Below, piece after piece: positions 7,122 to 16,266 of a stretch of 64,000 bases of DNA. The notes beneath the pieces were generated by a model, which was not told the origin of the DNA, made no database searches, and worked only from the letters and a program-made list of their open reading frames with translations. This stretch comes from Arthrobacter agilis (lineage in GTDB: Bacteria; Actinomycetota; Actinomycetes; Actinomycetales; Micrococcaceae). How positions within the stretch are numbered: position 1 is the first letter of the stretch; each line of letters opens with the position of its first letter. Location of the stretch: contig NZ_NFSC01000028.1 in the NCBI RefSeq assembly GCF_002157505.1, forward strand, positions 310,001 through 374,000, given 5' to 3'. The translations under genes and the position numbers were made by a program.

Positions 7122-9938
7122 TCAGTCCCGCATGGCGCGGCGTGCGCTGTCGGTGCGCCGCTGGGGGTTGCCGACGTCGATCGCGGCGCTCAGTACCGAG
7201 AGGCCCGACGTCGCGACGAGGACCGGGTTGAGGTCGAGCAGCGCGATCTCGGGGTGGTTGTCCTTCATCAGGGCCACACGCGACACGAGGTCCTCGATCG
7301 CAGCGACGTCGGCGGGCGGCAGTCCCTGGTATCCGAAGAGCTTGCGGGACGCCCGGGGTGCCCGGACGAGATCCGCGATATCCCCCGTGCTGAGGGGAGG
7401 CACGGCGTGGGCCCAGTCGTCCAGCAGGTTGACGGCGTCGCCGGCGAGCCCGAAGGACACCACCGGACCCATGAGCGGGTCCTCGATGGCGCGGAGGCTG
7501 CACGCCTGGCCGGAGGGCGCCATCGACTGCACCTCCATGCCGAAGCTGCCGAAGGGCGCGAGGGCCCTCTCCATCTGGGTGATGGTGCGCCGCAGGGATT
7601 CGGCGTCGTCGATGGCCAGCCGCACCCCTCCGAGGTCGAGCCGATGTCGGAGGTGCTCGTCCATCGTCTTGAGTGCCACCGGCCATCCGAGGCGGTCGGC
7701 TGCCTCCACCGCTTCGTCGGCGGATGCGAACCGTGCCGACGGCAGCAGCCCGATGCCGTAGGCACCCAGGAGGGCTGCGCATTCGTCCGGGGAAAGCCGT
7801 GTGAGTTCGACGTCGGTGACCCGCGCCCGGACGCCGGCCAGGACCCGCGCGGCCTCGTCGACGTCGACGCCGTCCGGGTCCAGGAACTCGCCGTGGTCGT
7901 GGGAGCGCCACAGCGAGTACCGTACGACGGCGCCGAGCGCGGCCAGGGCGGCACCGGGACTGGGGAAGCACGGCAGTCCGCGCTGCAGGGGCAGCGGGGC
8001 GGCCTCCACCGCAGCGGCCGCGCCAGGGCCTTGCGCGGGCGGGGATCCTGCACCCGCGCCCTCGAGGGGCACCCGGACCGGCTCGGCTCCTTTCTCCACC
8101 GGCGGGTCCGCGGCTGCCCGCGAGGCCGACACCGCTGCGACCAGCCCATCGAGCTGCAGGCGGACGTCGAGGATGCCGGTGAACGAGGCGATGACCGGTT
8201 TTCCGGCGTCCTCGGCGCACTGCTGCAGGCGGGCCGCGACGGCCTCGGCGGTGAGGCCGCGGGCGGGAAGCGTGGTGACGATCGCCGCGTGGACGGAGTC
8301 GTCCCGCAGGGCATCGGCCACCGCCGAGGCCAGGGCGGGCAGCGCGACGGACTGCCCGGTGTCGAGCTGCAGCCCGGCCTCCAGCCGCGCGACCGTCATC
8401 CCCTGCGACACGACGCCGTCCGCGACCACCTTGCCGAGGGCCGAGGAGTTGCTGAAGACGGCGACGCCGGATCCCCGGGGCAGCGGCTGGCTCGCGACGA
8501 TCTGCGCGATGTCCATCAGCTGTTCCGTCGTCTCGACCCGCATCACGCCGGACTGCCGCAGCATCGAGTCCAGCGCACCGGCCGGGGCCTGGGTGGTCCG
8601 CACGGCGTGTCCCGGCGGAAGCTGGAGCCCCGTGACGTCGGACTTCGCGACGATGACGGGCTTGGTCCTCGCGAGGCGGCGGGCGATCCGTGAGAACTTC
8701 CTCGGGTTGCCGATCGACTCGAAGTACAGGCCCACAGCGCGTGTGCTCGGATCGTCCTCCCAGAACTGCATGGCGTCGTTGCCGGACACGTCGGCGCGGT
8801 TCCCCGCGGAGATCACAGAGGACACCCCGAGCCCCCGCCGCCGCGCGCTGGCGTACAGGAGCACGCCGAGGCCCGCGGACTGACTGAACAGCGAGAGCGC
8901 GCCGCGCTGCGGGAGGTCAGGAGCCATCGAGGCATTGAGCCGGACGCCGGGATCGGTGTTGACGAGCCCCAGCGAGGCCGGACCGACCACCCGCATGCCG
9001 TGGGCCCTGGCCTTGTGCACGAGGGCGCGCTGGCGGGCGAGCCCCTCGTCGTCGTCCGCATAACCGGCCGTCGCCACGAGTAGGCCCCGGACCCCGGCCC
9101 GGGCGCACTCGTCCACGACGGCGTCCACCTGTTCGTGCGGCACGGCGATGACCGCCAGGTCCACGGGCTCCGGCACCTCGGAGACCGAGGCGTGGGAGAC
9201 CATGCCGTGCAGCTCGAAGGCCTCGGGATTGACCGCGTAGACCCTTCCGGTGAACCCGCCGTCGATCACGTGTTCGAGCAGGGCGTACCCGACGGTGCCC
9301 TCCTTGCGGCTCGCGCCGATCACCGCGACCGACGACGGCGTCAGGAGCTCGGCCATGCTCCTCGCCTCGGCGCGGTGCTCGCGGGCCTCCATCACGGCCT
9401 GCGACTTCCGGGTGGGGTCGATGTCGAAGCTCAGCATGACGACGCCGTCGTCGAAGTGCCGCTGCACCTCGTACCCCGCCTCGGCGAACACGGTGATCAT
9501 CTTGCGGTTCTCGGGGAGGACCTCCGCGGAGAAGCGCCGAATGCCGTTCTCGCGGGCGGCGGCCGCGAGGTGCTCGAGCAGGATGGAGCCGACTCCGCGG
9601 CCCTGGTGGTAGTCCGAGACGTTGAAGGCCACCTCCGCCTCGAGCGGGTCGTCGAGGCGGTCGTAGCGGCCGATGCCGATGATGTCGGCACCGCGGGTGA
9701 TGACGAAGGCGACGCGGTCCCGGTGGTCCACCTCGGTGAAGCGCTTGAGCTCCTTGTCGCTCAGCGTCGCCTTGTAGGTGAAGAACCGGAGGTAGATGGA
9801 ATTCTTGGACTGGCGGACGTGGAACGCCTGCACCGCGTCCGCGTCGGACGGCGAGATGGGCCGCAGGTGCGCCGTCCCGCCGTCGCGCAGGACGACATCA
9901 GCTTCCCAATATTCCGGGTATTGTCCGTCCGCCACCAT
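7122..9938 (-). CDS. Bifunctional GNAT acetyltransferase / NDP-forming acyl-CoA ligase family protein
   Basis: A 938-residue fusion. An N-terminal GNAT domain (about residues 20-180: RVAFVITRG...; acetyl-CoA loop HQGRGVGSILLEH) is followed by a CoA-binding domain (SSVAVIGASRKEGTVG), succinyl-CoA-ligase-like domains and a C-terminal ATP-grasp domain. Proteins of this type include the Pat lysine acetyltransferases, which acetylate acyl-CoA synthetases; whether the ligase half is active cannot be judged here. The start at 9938 (MVADGQYPEYW) is chosen because the frame upstream to 10121 reads like non-coding sequence; a TACCCT lies six bases before it. It is divergent from parC. Confidence 0.88.
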   Translation of the reverse strand: MVADGQYPEYWEADVVLRDGGTAHLRPISPSDADAVQAFHVRQSKNSIYLRFFTYKATLSDKELKRFTEVDHRDRVAFVITRGADIIGIGRYDRLDDPLEAEVAFNVSDYHQGRGVGSILLEHLAAAARENGIRRFSAEVLPENRKMITVFAEAGYEVQRHFDDGVVMLSFDIDPTRKSQAVMEAREHRAEARSMAELLTPSSVAVIGASRKEGTVGYALLEHVIDGGFTGRVYAVNPEAFELHGMVSHASVSEVPEPVDLAVIAVPHEQVDAVVDECARAGVRGLLVATAGYADDDEGLARQRALVHKARAHGMRVVGPASLGLVNTDPGVRLNASMAPDLPQRGALSLFSQSAGLGVLLYASARRRGLGVSSVISAGNRADVSGNDAMQFWEDDPSTRAVGLYFESIGNPRKFSRIARRLARTKPVIVAKSDVTGLQLPPGHAVRTTQAPAGALDSMLRQSGVMRVETTEQLMDIAQIVASQPLPRGSGVAVFSNSSALGKVVADGVVSQGMTVARLEAGLQLDTGQSVALPALASAVADALRDDSVHAAIVTTLPARGLTAEAVAARLQQCAEDAGKPVIASFTGILDVRLQLDGLVAAVSASRAAADPPVEKGAEPVRVPLEGAGAGSPPAQGPGAAAAVEAAPLPLQRGLPCFPSPGAALAALGAVVRYSLWRSHDHGEFLDPDGVDVDEAARVLAGVRARVTDVELTRLSPDECAALLGAYGIGLLPSARFASADEAVEAADRLGWPVALKTMDEHLRHRLDLGGVRLAIDDAESLRRTITQMERALAPFGSFGMEVQSMAPSGQACSLRAIEDPLMGPVVSFGLAGDAVNLLDDWAHAVPPLSTGDIADLVRAPRASRKLFGYQGLPPADVAAIEDLVSRVALMKDNHPEIALLDLNPVLVATSGLSVLSAAIDVGNPQRRTDSARRAMRD

Positions 9939-10062
9939 AGACTCAGGGTAGTCGGCATCCCCCGGACGTGGGCCGGACCGCTGCCGGAACCGCCCCGCGG
10001 ACCACGGATGCCCGCCGACCACCGATTTCGCACACCCGAGTTGTTGAGGAACCGCCACGCAT

Positions 10063-12687
10063 ATGGCCAGGCGCCAGAGCTCCGCTCCGCCGGAGGATTT
10101 CACCGAGAAGATCATCGACATCGATGTCGAAGCCGAGATGGAGGAGTCCTTCCTGGAGTACGCGTACTCCGTGATCTACTCGCGTGCGCTGCCCGACGCA
10201 CGCGACGGACTGAAACCCGTCCAGCGGCGCATCCTCTACATGATGACGGACATGGGCCTGCGCCCTGACCGCGGCCACGTGAAGTCGGCGCGCGTCGTCG
10301 GCGAGGTCATGGGCAAGCTGCACCCGCACGGCGACAGCGCCATCTACGACGCCATGGTGCGCATGGCCCAGGACTTCTCCCTGCGACTCCCCCTGATCGA
10401 CGGCCACGGCAACTTCGGTTCGCTCGACGACGGACCGGCGGCCGCACGTTACACGGAGGCCCGCCTGGCCGCGGCCGCCCTGACGATGACGAACCACCTC
10501 GACGAGGACGTCGTCGACTTCGTCCCGAACTACGACAACCAGCTCACGCAGCCTGAAGTGCTGCCGGCCGCCTTCCCGAACCTGCTCGTCAACGGTGCCA
10601 GCGGGATCGCCGTCGGCATGGCGACGAACATGGCCCCGCACAACCTGGGCGAGGTCGTCGCCGCCGCGCGGCATCTGATCGCGAACCCCGACGCGTCGCT
10701 CGAGGAGCTGATGCGCTTCATTCCCGGGCCGGACCTCCCCAGCGGCGGCAAGATCGTCGGGCTCGAGGGCGTACGCGATGCCTACGCCACCGGCCGCGGA
10801 TCCTTCAAGACCCGCGCCACCGTGACGGTCGAGCAGCTGTCGGCGCGGCGCACCGGGCTCGTGGTCACCGAACTCCCCTACACCGTGGGGCCCGAGAAGG
10901 TCATCGAGCGGATCAAGGATGCCGTCACCTCCAAGAAGCTGCAGGGCATCTCCGACATCGTCGACCTGACCGACCGCACGCACGGCCTGCGGCTCGTGAT
11001 CGAGCTGAAGAACGGGTTCAACCCCAACGCCGTCCTCGCGCAGCTGTACCGATTCACGCCGATGGAGGACTCCTTCGGCATCAACAACGTGGCCCTCGTC
11101 GACGGACAGCCCCGGACCCTCGGGCTCGTGGAGCTGCTGCAGGTCTACATCACCCACCGCATCCTGGTGGTGCGCCGCCGCACCTCCTTCCGGCTGCAGC
11201 GCAAGCGGGACCGCCTGCACCTCGTGGAGGGCCTGCTCATCGCGATCGTCGACATCGACGAGGTCATCCAGATCATCCGGTCCTCGGACGAGGCGTCCGC
11301 GGCACGCGAGCGCCTGATGTCCATCTACGACCTGTCCGAGATCCAGGCCAACTACATCCTCGAACTGAGGCTGCGCCAGCTCACCCGGTACTCGCGGATC
11401 GAACTAGAGAAGGAGCAGGAGCAGCTCCGCCTCGACATCGCGGAACTCGAGGCCATCCTCGGATCCGAGGAGCGCCTCCGCACCCTCGTGTCCGACGAGC
11501 TCGCCGAACTGTCCGAGCAGTTCGCCACACCACGGCGCACGGTGCTGCTCGAGTCGGAGGCCGCAGCCCCGCTCAAGGGATCCGTCCTCCCCGCCCCGAC
11601 CGGCAAGGGTGCCAAGGCTGTTGTGCCGCTCGAGATCGCCGACGACCCCTGCTGGGTACTGCTCTCCGCGTCCGGACAGCTCGCCCGTACCTCGGACCGC
11701 CAGCCGCTCGGCGACGGGCAGCGCATCAAGCACGACGCGTTCCGCTCCGTGCTGCCCTCGACGGCGCGCGGCGAGGTGGGGGCCGTGACCTCCGCGGGCC
11801 GGATGATCCGCCTCCAGGTGATGGACATGCCAGCCCTCCCGCCCACCGCCGGCGTGCCGAACCTCGCGGGCGGGGTGCCGTCGTCGGAGTTCATTCCGCT
11901 CGAACGCGGCGAATCCCTCGTGGGGCTGGCGCCGCTCAACGGCGTGGTCGCGGTGGGGACCGCACAGGGCGTGGTCAAGCGCGTACAGCCGGACTATCCG
12001 CTGAACCGGGACGACTGGGAGGTCATCTCGCTCAAGCCGAAGGACACGGTGGTGGGCATCGCCTCCGCCGCGGACGAGGACGACCTCGTCTTCATCACGC
12101 GCCTCGCGCAGCTGCTGCGCTTCCCGGCGTCGGCGGTCCGGCCCCAGGGCCGCACCGCGGGCGGCATGGCCGGCATCAAGCTCACCGCCGGGGATGGCGT
12201 GCTCCACTTCGGCGCCGTTGCACGGAACGACGACCAGGCCGTGGTGGTGACGGTCGCCGCAGCGGGAGACGCACTACCCGGTACGACGGCGGGATCGGCG
12301 AAGGTGACGGAATTCTCCGAGTACCCGGTGAAGGGACGGGCTACGGCCGGCGTGCGGGCGCACCGCTTCCTCCGCGGAGAGGAGGCACTCTCGCTGGCGT
12401 GGGCCGGTCACGGTCCAGCGCGTGCTGCTTCCGCGAACGGGGTCGCCCGGGCGTTGCCCACGGAGCACGGTCGGCGCGACGGCTCCGGTGTCCCGCTGAC
12501 GCAGCAGATCGACGCCGTCGGGCCCACCCTGCTCGGTCTCATCGAGGCGTCCCGCCCGTCGGTTCCCGCGGCAGGCGGACCGCTGTCCGATGCACAGGCC
12601 CCTGACGCGCCGGAAGCGGGGCGGGCACGTGCGGACCGTGCAGGGGACGGTGCAGGGGACGACGACGCCCAGGGGACACTGCTCTAG
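10063..12687 (+). CDS. parC: DNA topoisomerase IV subunit A
   Basis: The breakage-reunion subunit of a type IIA topoisomerase, 874 residues. The catalytic Tyr is Y130 in [10 protein letters not shown]. The quinolone-resistance region reads [10 protein letters not shown], with Ser92 and Asp96 in the drug-sensitive state. The winged-helix and tower regions are followed by a C-terminal beta-pinwheel, with an acidic low-complexity tail. It is assigned to topoisomerase IV rather than gyrase because it is unlinked to a gyrB and its partner subunit B lies at 30.5-32.6 kb; the GyrA/ParC distinction is an inference. It is divergent from the GNAT/acyl-CoA ligase gene across 124 bases that must hold both promoters. 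Confidence 0.93.
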   Translation: MARRQSSAPPEDFTEKIIDIDVEAEMEESFLEYAYSVIYSRALPDARDGLKPVQRRILYMMTDMGLRPDRGHVKSARVVGEVMGKLHPHGDSAIYDAMVRMAQDFSLRLPLIDGHGNFGSLDDGPAAARYTEARLAAAALTMTNHLDEDVVDFVPNYDNQLTQPEVLPAAFPNLLVNGASGIAVGMATNMAPHNLGEVVAAARHLIANPDASLEELMRFIPGPDLPSGGKIVGLEGVRDAYATGRGSFKTRATVTVEQLSARRTGLVVTELPYTVGPEKVIERIKDAVTSKKLQGISDIVDLTDRTHGLRLVIELKNGFNPNAVLAQLYRFTPMEDSFGINNVALVDGQPRTLGLVELLQVYITHRILVVRRRTSFRLQRKRDRLHLVEGLLIAIVDIDEVIQIIRSSDEASAARERLMSIYDLSEIQANYILELRLRQLTRYSRIELEKEQEQLRLDIAELEAILGSEERLRTLVSDELAELSEQFATPRRTVLLESEAAAPLKGSVLPAPTGKGAKAVVPLEIADDPCWVLLSASGQLARTSDRQPLGDGQRIKHDAFRSVLPSTARGEVGAVTSAGRMIRLQVMDMPALPPTAGVPNLAGGVPSSEFIPLERGESLVGLAPLNGVVAVGTAQGVVKRVQPDYPLNRDDWEVISLKPKDTVVGIASAADEDDLVFITRLAQLLRFPASAVRPQGRTAGGMAGIKLTAGDGVLHFGAVARNDDQAVVVTVAAAGDALPGTTAGSAKVTEFSEYPVKGRATAGVRAHRFLRGEEALSLAWAGHGPARAASANGVARALPTEHGRRDGSGVPLTQQIDAVGPTLLGLIEASRPSVPAAGGPLSDAQAPDAPEAGRARADRAGDGAGDDDAQGTLL

Positions 12688-12718
12688 CGGTCCCTCCCGT
12701 CGGTTCCAGAGGCCGGCG

Positions 12719-13501
12719 TCAGGGTTGCGCCTGCTGCGGCAGCGTGAGGATCTCGGCTCCCTCGTCGGTGATGGCGATGGTGTGCTCGCTGTGTGCTGCC
12801 CGGCAGCCTGTCGCACTGCGCAGCGTCCACCCGTCGGCGTCGGTGACCAGTTCCGCCGTGTCCGCCATGATCCACGGCTCCAGTGCGAGCAGCAGCCCGG
12901 GGCGCAGGACGTAGCCGCGGCCGGGGCGTCCGGTATTGGGGATGTGCGGATCCTGGTGCATCGTCGATCCGATGCCATGCCCTCCGAAGGCGGTGTTGAT
13001 CGGGTACCCCGCCTCACTGAGGACCGCGCCGATGGCGGCGGACAGGTCGCCGATGCGGGCTCCGGGTCGCGCAGCGGCTATTCCTGCGCTCAGCGCCCGT
13101 TCGGTCGCACTGATCATCGCCAGGCTCTCAGGGTGCTTCGATGCGCCGACCACGAAGCTGATGGCGGAGTCCGCAGCGATCCCGCGCAGCGAGACGGCGA
13201 GGTCGAGCGTCAGCAGGTCGCCGTCGGCGAGCGGGTAGTCGTGCGGGAGGCCATGGAGCACGGCGTCGTTGACGGACGTGCAGATGTAGTGGCCGAACGG
13301 CCCGCGTCCGAAGGACGGCTCGTAGTCGACGTAGCAGGACTGCGCTCCCGCCTCCACGATCAGGTTCCGAGCCCACTCGTCGATGTCCAGGAGGCTCGTG
13401 CCGACCTCGGTCCGGCTCTTCAGGGTCTGCAGGATGTGGGCGACCAGGGCGCCGGCATCCCGTGCCCGGGCGAGCTCGGAGGAGTTCAGGATCTCGATCA
13501 T
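12719..13501 (-). CDS. map: Type I methionyl aminopeptidase (first of two)
   Basis: Removes the initiator Met from nascent proteins. The 260-residue form starts at MIEILNSS; an in-frame start at 13525 is possible. The substrate His is in NDAVLHGLP and the metal ligands are the two Asp eleven apart (TLDLAV...ADSA), His in GGHGIG, Glu in LEPW and Glu in SEHT, so an active enzyme is expected. It lacks the Pro-rich N-terminal extension found in the second copy at 62.2 kb. It is divergent from a small XRE regulator with an inverted repeat in the gap, suggesting this copy is conditionally expressed. Confidence 0.93.
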   Translation of the reverse strand: MIEILNSSELARARDAGALVAHILQTLKSRTEVGTSLLDIDEWARNLIVEAGAQSCYVDYEPSFGRGPFGHYICTSVNDAVLHGLPHDYPLADGDLLTLDLAVSLRGIAADSAISFVVGASKHPESLAMISATERALSAGIAAARPGARIGDLSAAIGAVLSEAGYPINTAFGGHGIGSTMHQDPHIPNTGRPGRGYVLRPGLLLALEPWIMADTAELVTDADGWTLRSATGCRAAHSEHTIAITDEGAEILTLPQQAQP

Positions 13502-13531
13502 GCGGCGCCCTTCGTACGCGACCAATAACTA

Positions 13532-13553
13532 TACCGGCCATATTATCCCGGTA
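13532..13553. promoter_or_regulatory. Inverted repeat, candidate operator between map and XRE gene
   Basis: TACCGG (13532-13537) and CCGGTA (13548-13553) form a perfect 6-bp inverted repeat with a 10-bp spacer. It lies in the 66-base divergent space and abuts the TAGAAT -10-like element (13555-13560) of the regulator gene. The position suits an autoregulated XRE repressor. The assignment is inferred from geometry only. Confidence 0.5.
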
Positions 13554-13567
13554 CTAGAATCGGAGCC

Positions 13568-13870
13568 ATGGTCAGATCCCCGCTCACTCCGGACGAGGTC
13601 GAGCGCGGACAGCGCCTCGGCGCCCTGCTGCGGCGGGCCCGCGGGGAGCGCTCGATGCTCGGAACCGCGCTCGACGCCCAGGTGTCACCGGAGACCCTCC
13701 GGAAGATCGAGTCGGGCCGCGTGGCGACCCCGGCCTTCCCGACCATCGCTGCGATCGCCGACGTACTCGGCCTCTCCCTCGATGCGGTGTGGGCCGAGAT
13801 CAACCAGCCCCGACGGGATGCCGAACCGGCCGCGTCGGGTCCCGGCGCGTCCGAGCGACTGGCCTCGTAG
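13568..13870 (+). CDS. XRE-family helix-turn-helix regulator
   Basis: A 100-residue DNA-binding protein with one Cro/C1-type helix-turn-helix (about residues 14-72: LGALLRRARGERSMLGTA, VSPETLRKIESGRVATP, then a helix with LGLSLDAVWAEI). The C-terminal 25 residues are Ala/Pro/Gly-rich and disordered. No sensor domain is present. TAGAAT lies seven bases upstream of the ATG with no Shine-Dalgarno, so the mRNA is probably leaderless. It is divergent from map, and the shared inverted repeat at 13532-13553 is its likely target. Confidence 0.85.
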   Translation: MVRSPLTPDEVERGQRLGALLRRARGERSMLGTALDAQVSPETLRKIESGRVATPAFPTIAAIADVLGLSLDAVWAEINQPRRDAEPAASGPGASERLAS

Positions 13871-13952
13871 GTCCCGCTCCACAGGCACTCCGGTCGAGGT
13901 TCGGGTCGCCCTGCTGCAGGTCGGCGCCTGGTGCCTCCCTGGAGTCGATCCC

Positions 13953-13981
13953 TTGACAGGGTCGATCTTCCGTCTGATCAT
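13953..13981 (+). promoter_or_regulatory. Putative sigma-70-type promoter of the glucosylglycerate operon
   Basis: TTGACA (13953-13958) is followed after 17 bases by GATCAT (13976-13981), giving a consensus -35 and a plausible -10. It points at the binding-protein gene starting at 14024. The spacer and -10 lie inside the 29-bp palindrome described separately, so a protein bound there would block RNA polymerase. Confidence 0.6.
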
Positions 13982-13993
13982 TAGACAGAAGAT
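13965..13993. promoter_or_regulatory. 29-bp near-perfect palindrome, candidate repressor operator
   Basis: Centred on 13979, with arms starting ATCTTC (13965) and ending GAAGAT (13993). By my count 12 of 14 base pairs match around the central base; mismatched pairs are 13971/13987 and 13976/13982. It overlaps the spacer and -10 of the promoter upstream of the ABC transporter/GH63 operon. The most likely ligand is the ROK repressor encoded at the operon's end. I found no second copy in front of the ROK gene. Confidence 0.75.
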
Positions 13994-14023
13994 GCAATGA
14001 CGCACTCTTGATCGGAGCCACCC

Positions 14024-15373
14024 GTGAAAAACGCCCCTCCCTTCCTCTCGCAGCGCTCCGTTTCCCGGCGCAGCGCCCTCCTGGGAGGACTGGGTGCCGC
14101 ACTCTCGGTTCCCTTCCTCTCTTCCTGCGCCGGATTCGACACCAGCGGCGCCGCTGCCGGCAAGGGAACCGTCGGGTTCCTCTCGACCCAGTTCACTCCG
14201 GTCGAGGAAAAGCAGCGCTATGAGGACGTACTCCGCAAAACGCTCAACGTCCCCGTTGCCTACAACTCGGTGGACCCGGGCGTCTTCACCTCGACCGTCC
14301 AGACCCAGACCGAGGCCGGCAGCGTGAGAACCGCCCTGCTGGGCGGACTTCACGGCGAACTGGCTCCCCTCGCCGACTCCCTCGAGGATGTCGACCAGAT
14401 CCTCAGGGACCTCTCGGGAAGCGGCTTCACCCAGGAGGTCCTCGACCTCACCAAGGTCGGCGGCACCACCTCGAAGTACGTTCCCTGGATGCAGGCGACC
14501 TACGTCGTGGCGGTCAACAAGAAGGCCCTGGAATGGCTTCCCGGGGGCGTCGACGTCAACGACCTCACCTATGAGGGCTTCCTGGAATGGGCGCAGGCGG
14601 CCAAGCAGGGCGCCGGGCGTCCCGTCTTCGGAATGCCCGCCGGCCCCAAGGGGTTGCACCACCGCTTCTACCAGGGCTTCCTCCTGCCGAGCTTCACCGG
14701 CGGCCAGATCACCACGTTCCGCAATTCGGACGCGGTCATGGCCTGGGAGTACATGAAAGACCTGTGGGACGCCACCGCTCCGGCCTCCACCAACTTCGAT
14801 GCGATGCAGGAGCCTCTGGCACGCGGCGAGGTGCTCGTCGCCTGGGACCACGTCGCCCGCCTCGTCGGAGCCCCCGCCGACAACCCGGACGAATGGCTGA
14901 TGGTTCCCGCCCCGCGCGGCCCCAAGGGTCGTGGATACATGCTGATCGTCGCCGGTGTCGCGCTTCCGAAGAACGGACTGGAGCGCGAGCGGGCAGAACA
15001 GGCCATTCGGGGGCTCGCCGAACCGACGACCCAGATCGAGACGCTGCGCAGCAACGCGTTCTTCCCCGTCGTCCAGACGGAACTTCCGACGGACCTCGCG
15101 GGCGCGATCGCGCTCGAAGCGGCAGCCGTGCGGCTCCAGCAGCGGTCCGCCGGCGCGCTCCTTGCCCTTCCCCCGGTGGGCCTCGGCCCCAAGGAGGGCG
15201 AGGTGTCCCAGATCTTCAAGAACTGCTTCCAGGAGATCTGCCTCAACGGCTCGGCCGTCCAGCCCACGCTCGATGACCAGGCCAAACAGCTCAACACCAT
15301 CCTGCAGGAACTGAAGGTCCCGTGCTGGGCTCCCGATCCCGTCTCTGCCGGCGAAAAGTGCGAGGTAGCGTAA
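14024..15373 (+). CDS. Sugar ABC transporter substrate-binding lipoprotein
   Basis: A 449-residue extracytoplasmic solute-binding protein, first gene of the glucosylglycerate-type operon. It has a twin-arginine-like signal (SVSRRSALLGG) and a lipobox ending in Cys35 (LSSC), so it should be exported and lipid-anchored. The mature part has the carbohydrate-binding (CUT1-like) family layout: YVPWMQATYVVAVNKKALEWL, then GKGD-like ARGEVLVAWDH. Its stop overlaps the start of the first permease in TAATG. The ligand is inferred from the linked hydrolase to be glucosylglycerate or a related glycoside; the sequence alone does not prove it. Confidence 0.86.
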   Translation: MKNAPPFLSQRSVSRRSALLGGLGAALSVPFLSSCAGFDTSGAAAGKGTVGFLSTQFTPVEEKQRYEDVLRKTLNVPVAYNSVDPGVFTSTVQTQTEAGSVRTALLGGLHGELAPLADSLEDVDQILRDLSGSGFTQEVLDLTKVGGTTSKYVPWMQATYVVAVNKKALEWLPGGVDVNDLTYEGFLEWAQAAKQGAGRPVFGMPAGPKGLHHRFYQGFLLPSFTGGQITTFRNSDAVMAWEYMKDLWDATAPASTNFDAMQEPLARGEVLVAWDHVARLVGAPADNPDEWLMVPAPRGPKGRGYMLIVAGVALPKNGLERERAEQAIRGLAEPTTQIETLRSNAFFPVVQTELPTDLAGAIALEAAAVRLQQRSAGALLALPPVGLGPKEGEVSQIFKNCFQEICLNGSAVQPTLDDQAKQLNTILQELKVPCWAPDPVSAGEKCEVA

Positions 15374-16266
15374 TGACCGTCGATCTACCCCCGGCTCCAG
15401 CTCAGCTGGACACACCCGCCCGACCCCGCCGCATTCCGCCGGCGGTCCTGCTCATCGCCCCGTCGATCGTCTTCATGGCGCTTCTCCTCGGCTGGCCCGT
15501 CATCCAGGGGGTACTCCAGGCCTTCCGCAGCGATGACGGGTTCACGCTCGAATTCGTCACCCGGATGGTCCAGGATCCCTATTTCTGGCCCGCAGTCCGC
15601 AACACGCTCCTGCTGATCGCGGTGATGATCCCGCTTCAGTTCGCCTTCGCCATCACCATGGCGCTGCTCCTGCGGTCGAATCCACGCCTGGACAAGGTCC
15701 ACTTCTTCGTGTGGGCCATCCCCCTGGCCCTGAGCGACCTCGCTGCGGGGCTCGTCTGGCTTTCCATTTTCAACGACCGCGGCTACCTCAACTCGGTCCT
15801 CGCCTCCCTGGGCATCGACACCATCCCCTGGCTGGCCTACGACAACCCCACCACCCTGTTCCTCTGCGTCCTCGTCGCCGAGGTGTGGCGGTCGACGTCG
15901 CTGGTGCTCGTCATCGTCGTTTCCGGGCTCCAGGGAATCCCCAAAGACTACGACGAAGCCGCCCAGGTCTTCGGAGCCGGGTTCTGGCAGCGCCTGCGCC
16001 ACGTCACCCTCCCCCTGCTCAAGCCCAGCCTCCAGGTCGCCCTGATCCTGCGGACGATCCTCGCGTTCCAGACCTTCGCCGTCGCCCAGGCACTGACGGG
16101 GCAGAACTTCCCCCTCGTCGTGGGTGAGACCTACCGCTGGTACACGGGACTGCAGAACCCGAACGTCGCGGCGGCACTGGCCCTGGTCATCCTCGTAGCG
16201 TCGATGCTCATCTCCATTTTTTACCTGCGGGCTCTCCGCGACAAAGGGCAGGAAGGCACCCGATGA
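15373..16266 (+). CDS. Sugar ABC transporter permease (MalF type)
   Basis: A 297-residue inner-membrane permease with about six membrane segments, the first near residues 20-40 (PAVLLIAPSIVFMALLLGW). The EAA loop for ATPase docking reads YDEAAQVFGAGFWQRLRHVTLPLLKP. The frame is open from 15322, but the ATG at 15373 (MTVDLPPAP) overlaps the preceding stop and is the natural start. Its own stop overlaps the next permease in ATGA, so translation is probably coupled. It forms the transport channel with the next gene. Confidence 0.92.
   Translation: MTVDLPPAPAQLDTPARPRRIPPAVLLIAPSIVFMALLLGWPVIQGVLQAFRSDDGFTLEFVTRMVQDPYFWPAVRNTLLLIAVMIPLQFAFAITMALLLRSNPRLDKVHFFVWAIPLALSDLAAGLVWLSIFNDRGYLNSVLASLGIDTIPWLAYDNPTTLFLCVLVAEVWRSTSLVLVIVVSGLQGIPKDYDEAAQVFGAGFWQRLRHVTLPLLKPSLQVALILRTILAFQTFAVAQALTGQNFPLVVGETYRWYTGLQNPNVAAALALVILVASMLISIFYLRALRDKGQEGTR

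Noticed and set aside
10063-12687. DNA gyrase subunit A
   Set aside because: There is no adjacent gyrB and the matching B subunit is also remote from a typical gyrBA locus, so topoisomerase IV is more likely, although sequence motifs alone do not separate the two.
12719-13870. XRE gene plus neighbour as a toxin-antitoxin pair
   Set aside because: The partner is a complete methionine aminopeptidase with all catalytic residues, encoded divergently; nothing resembles a toxin.
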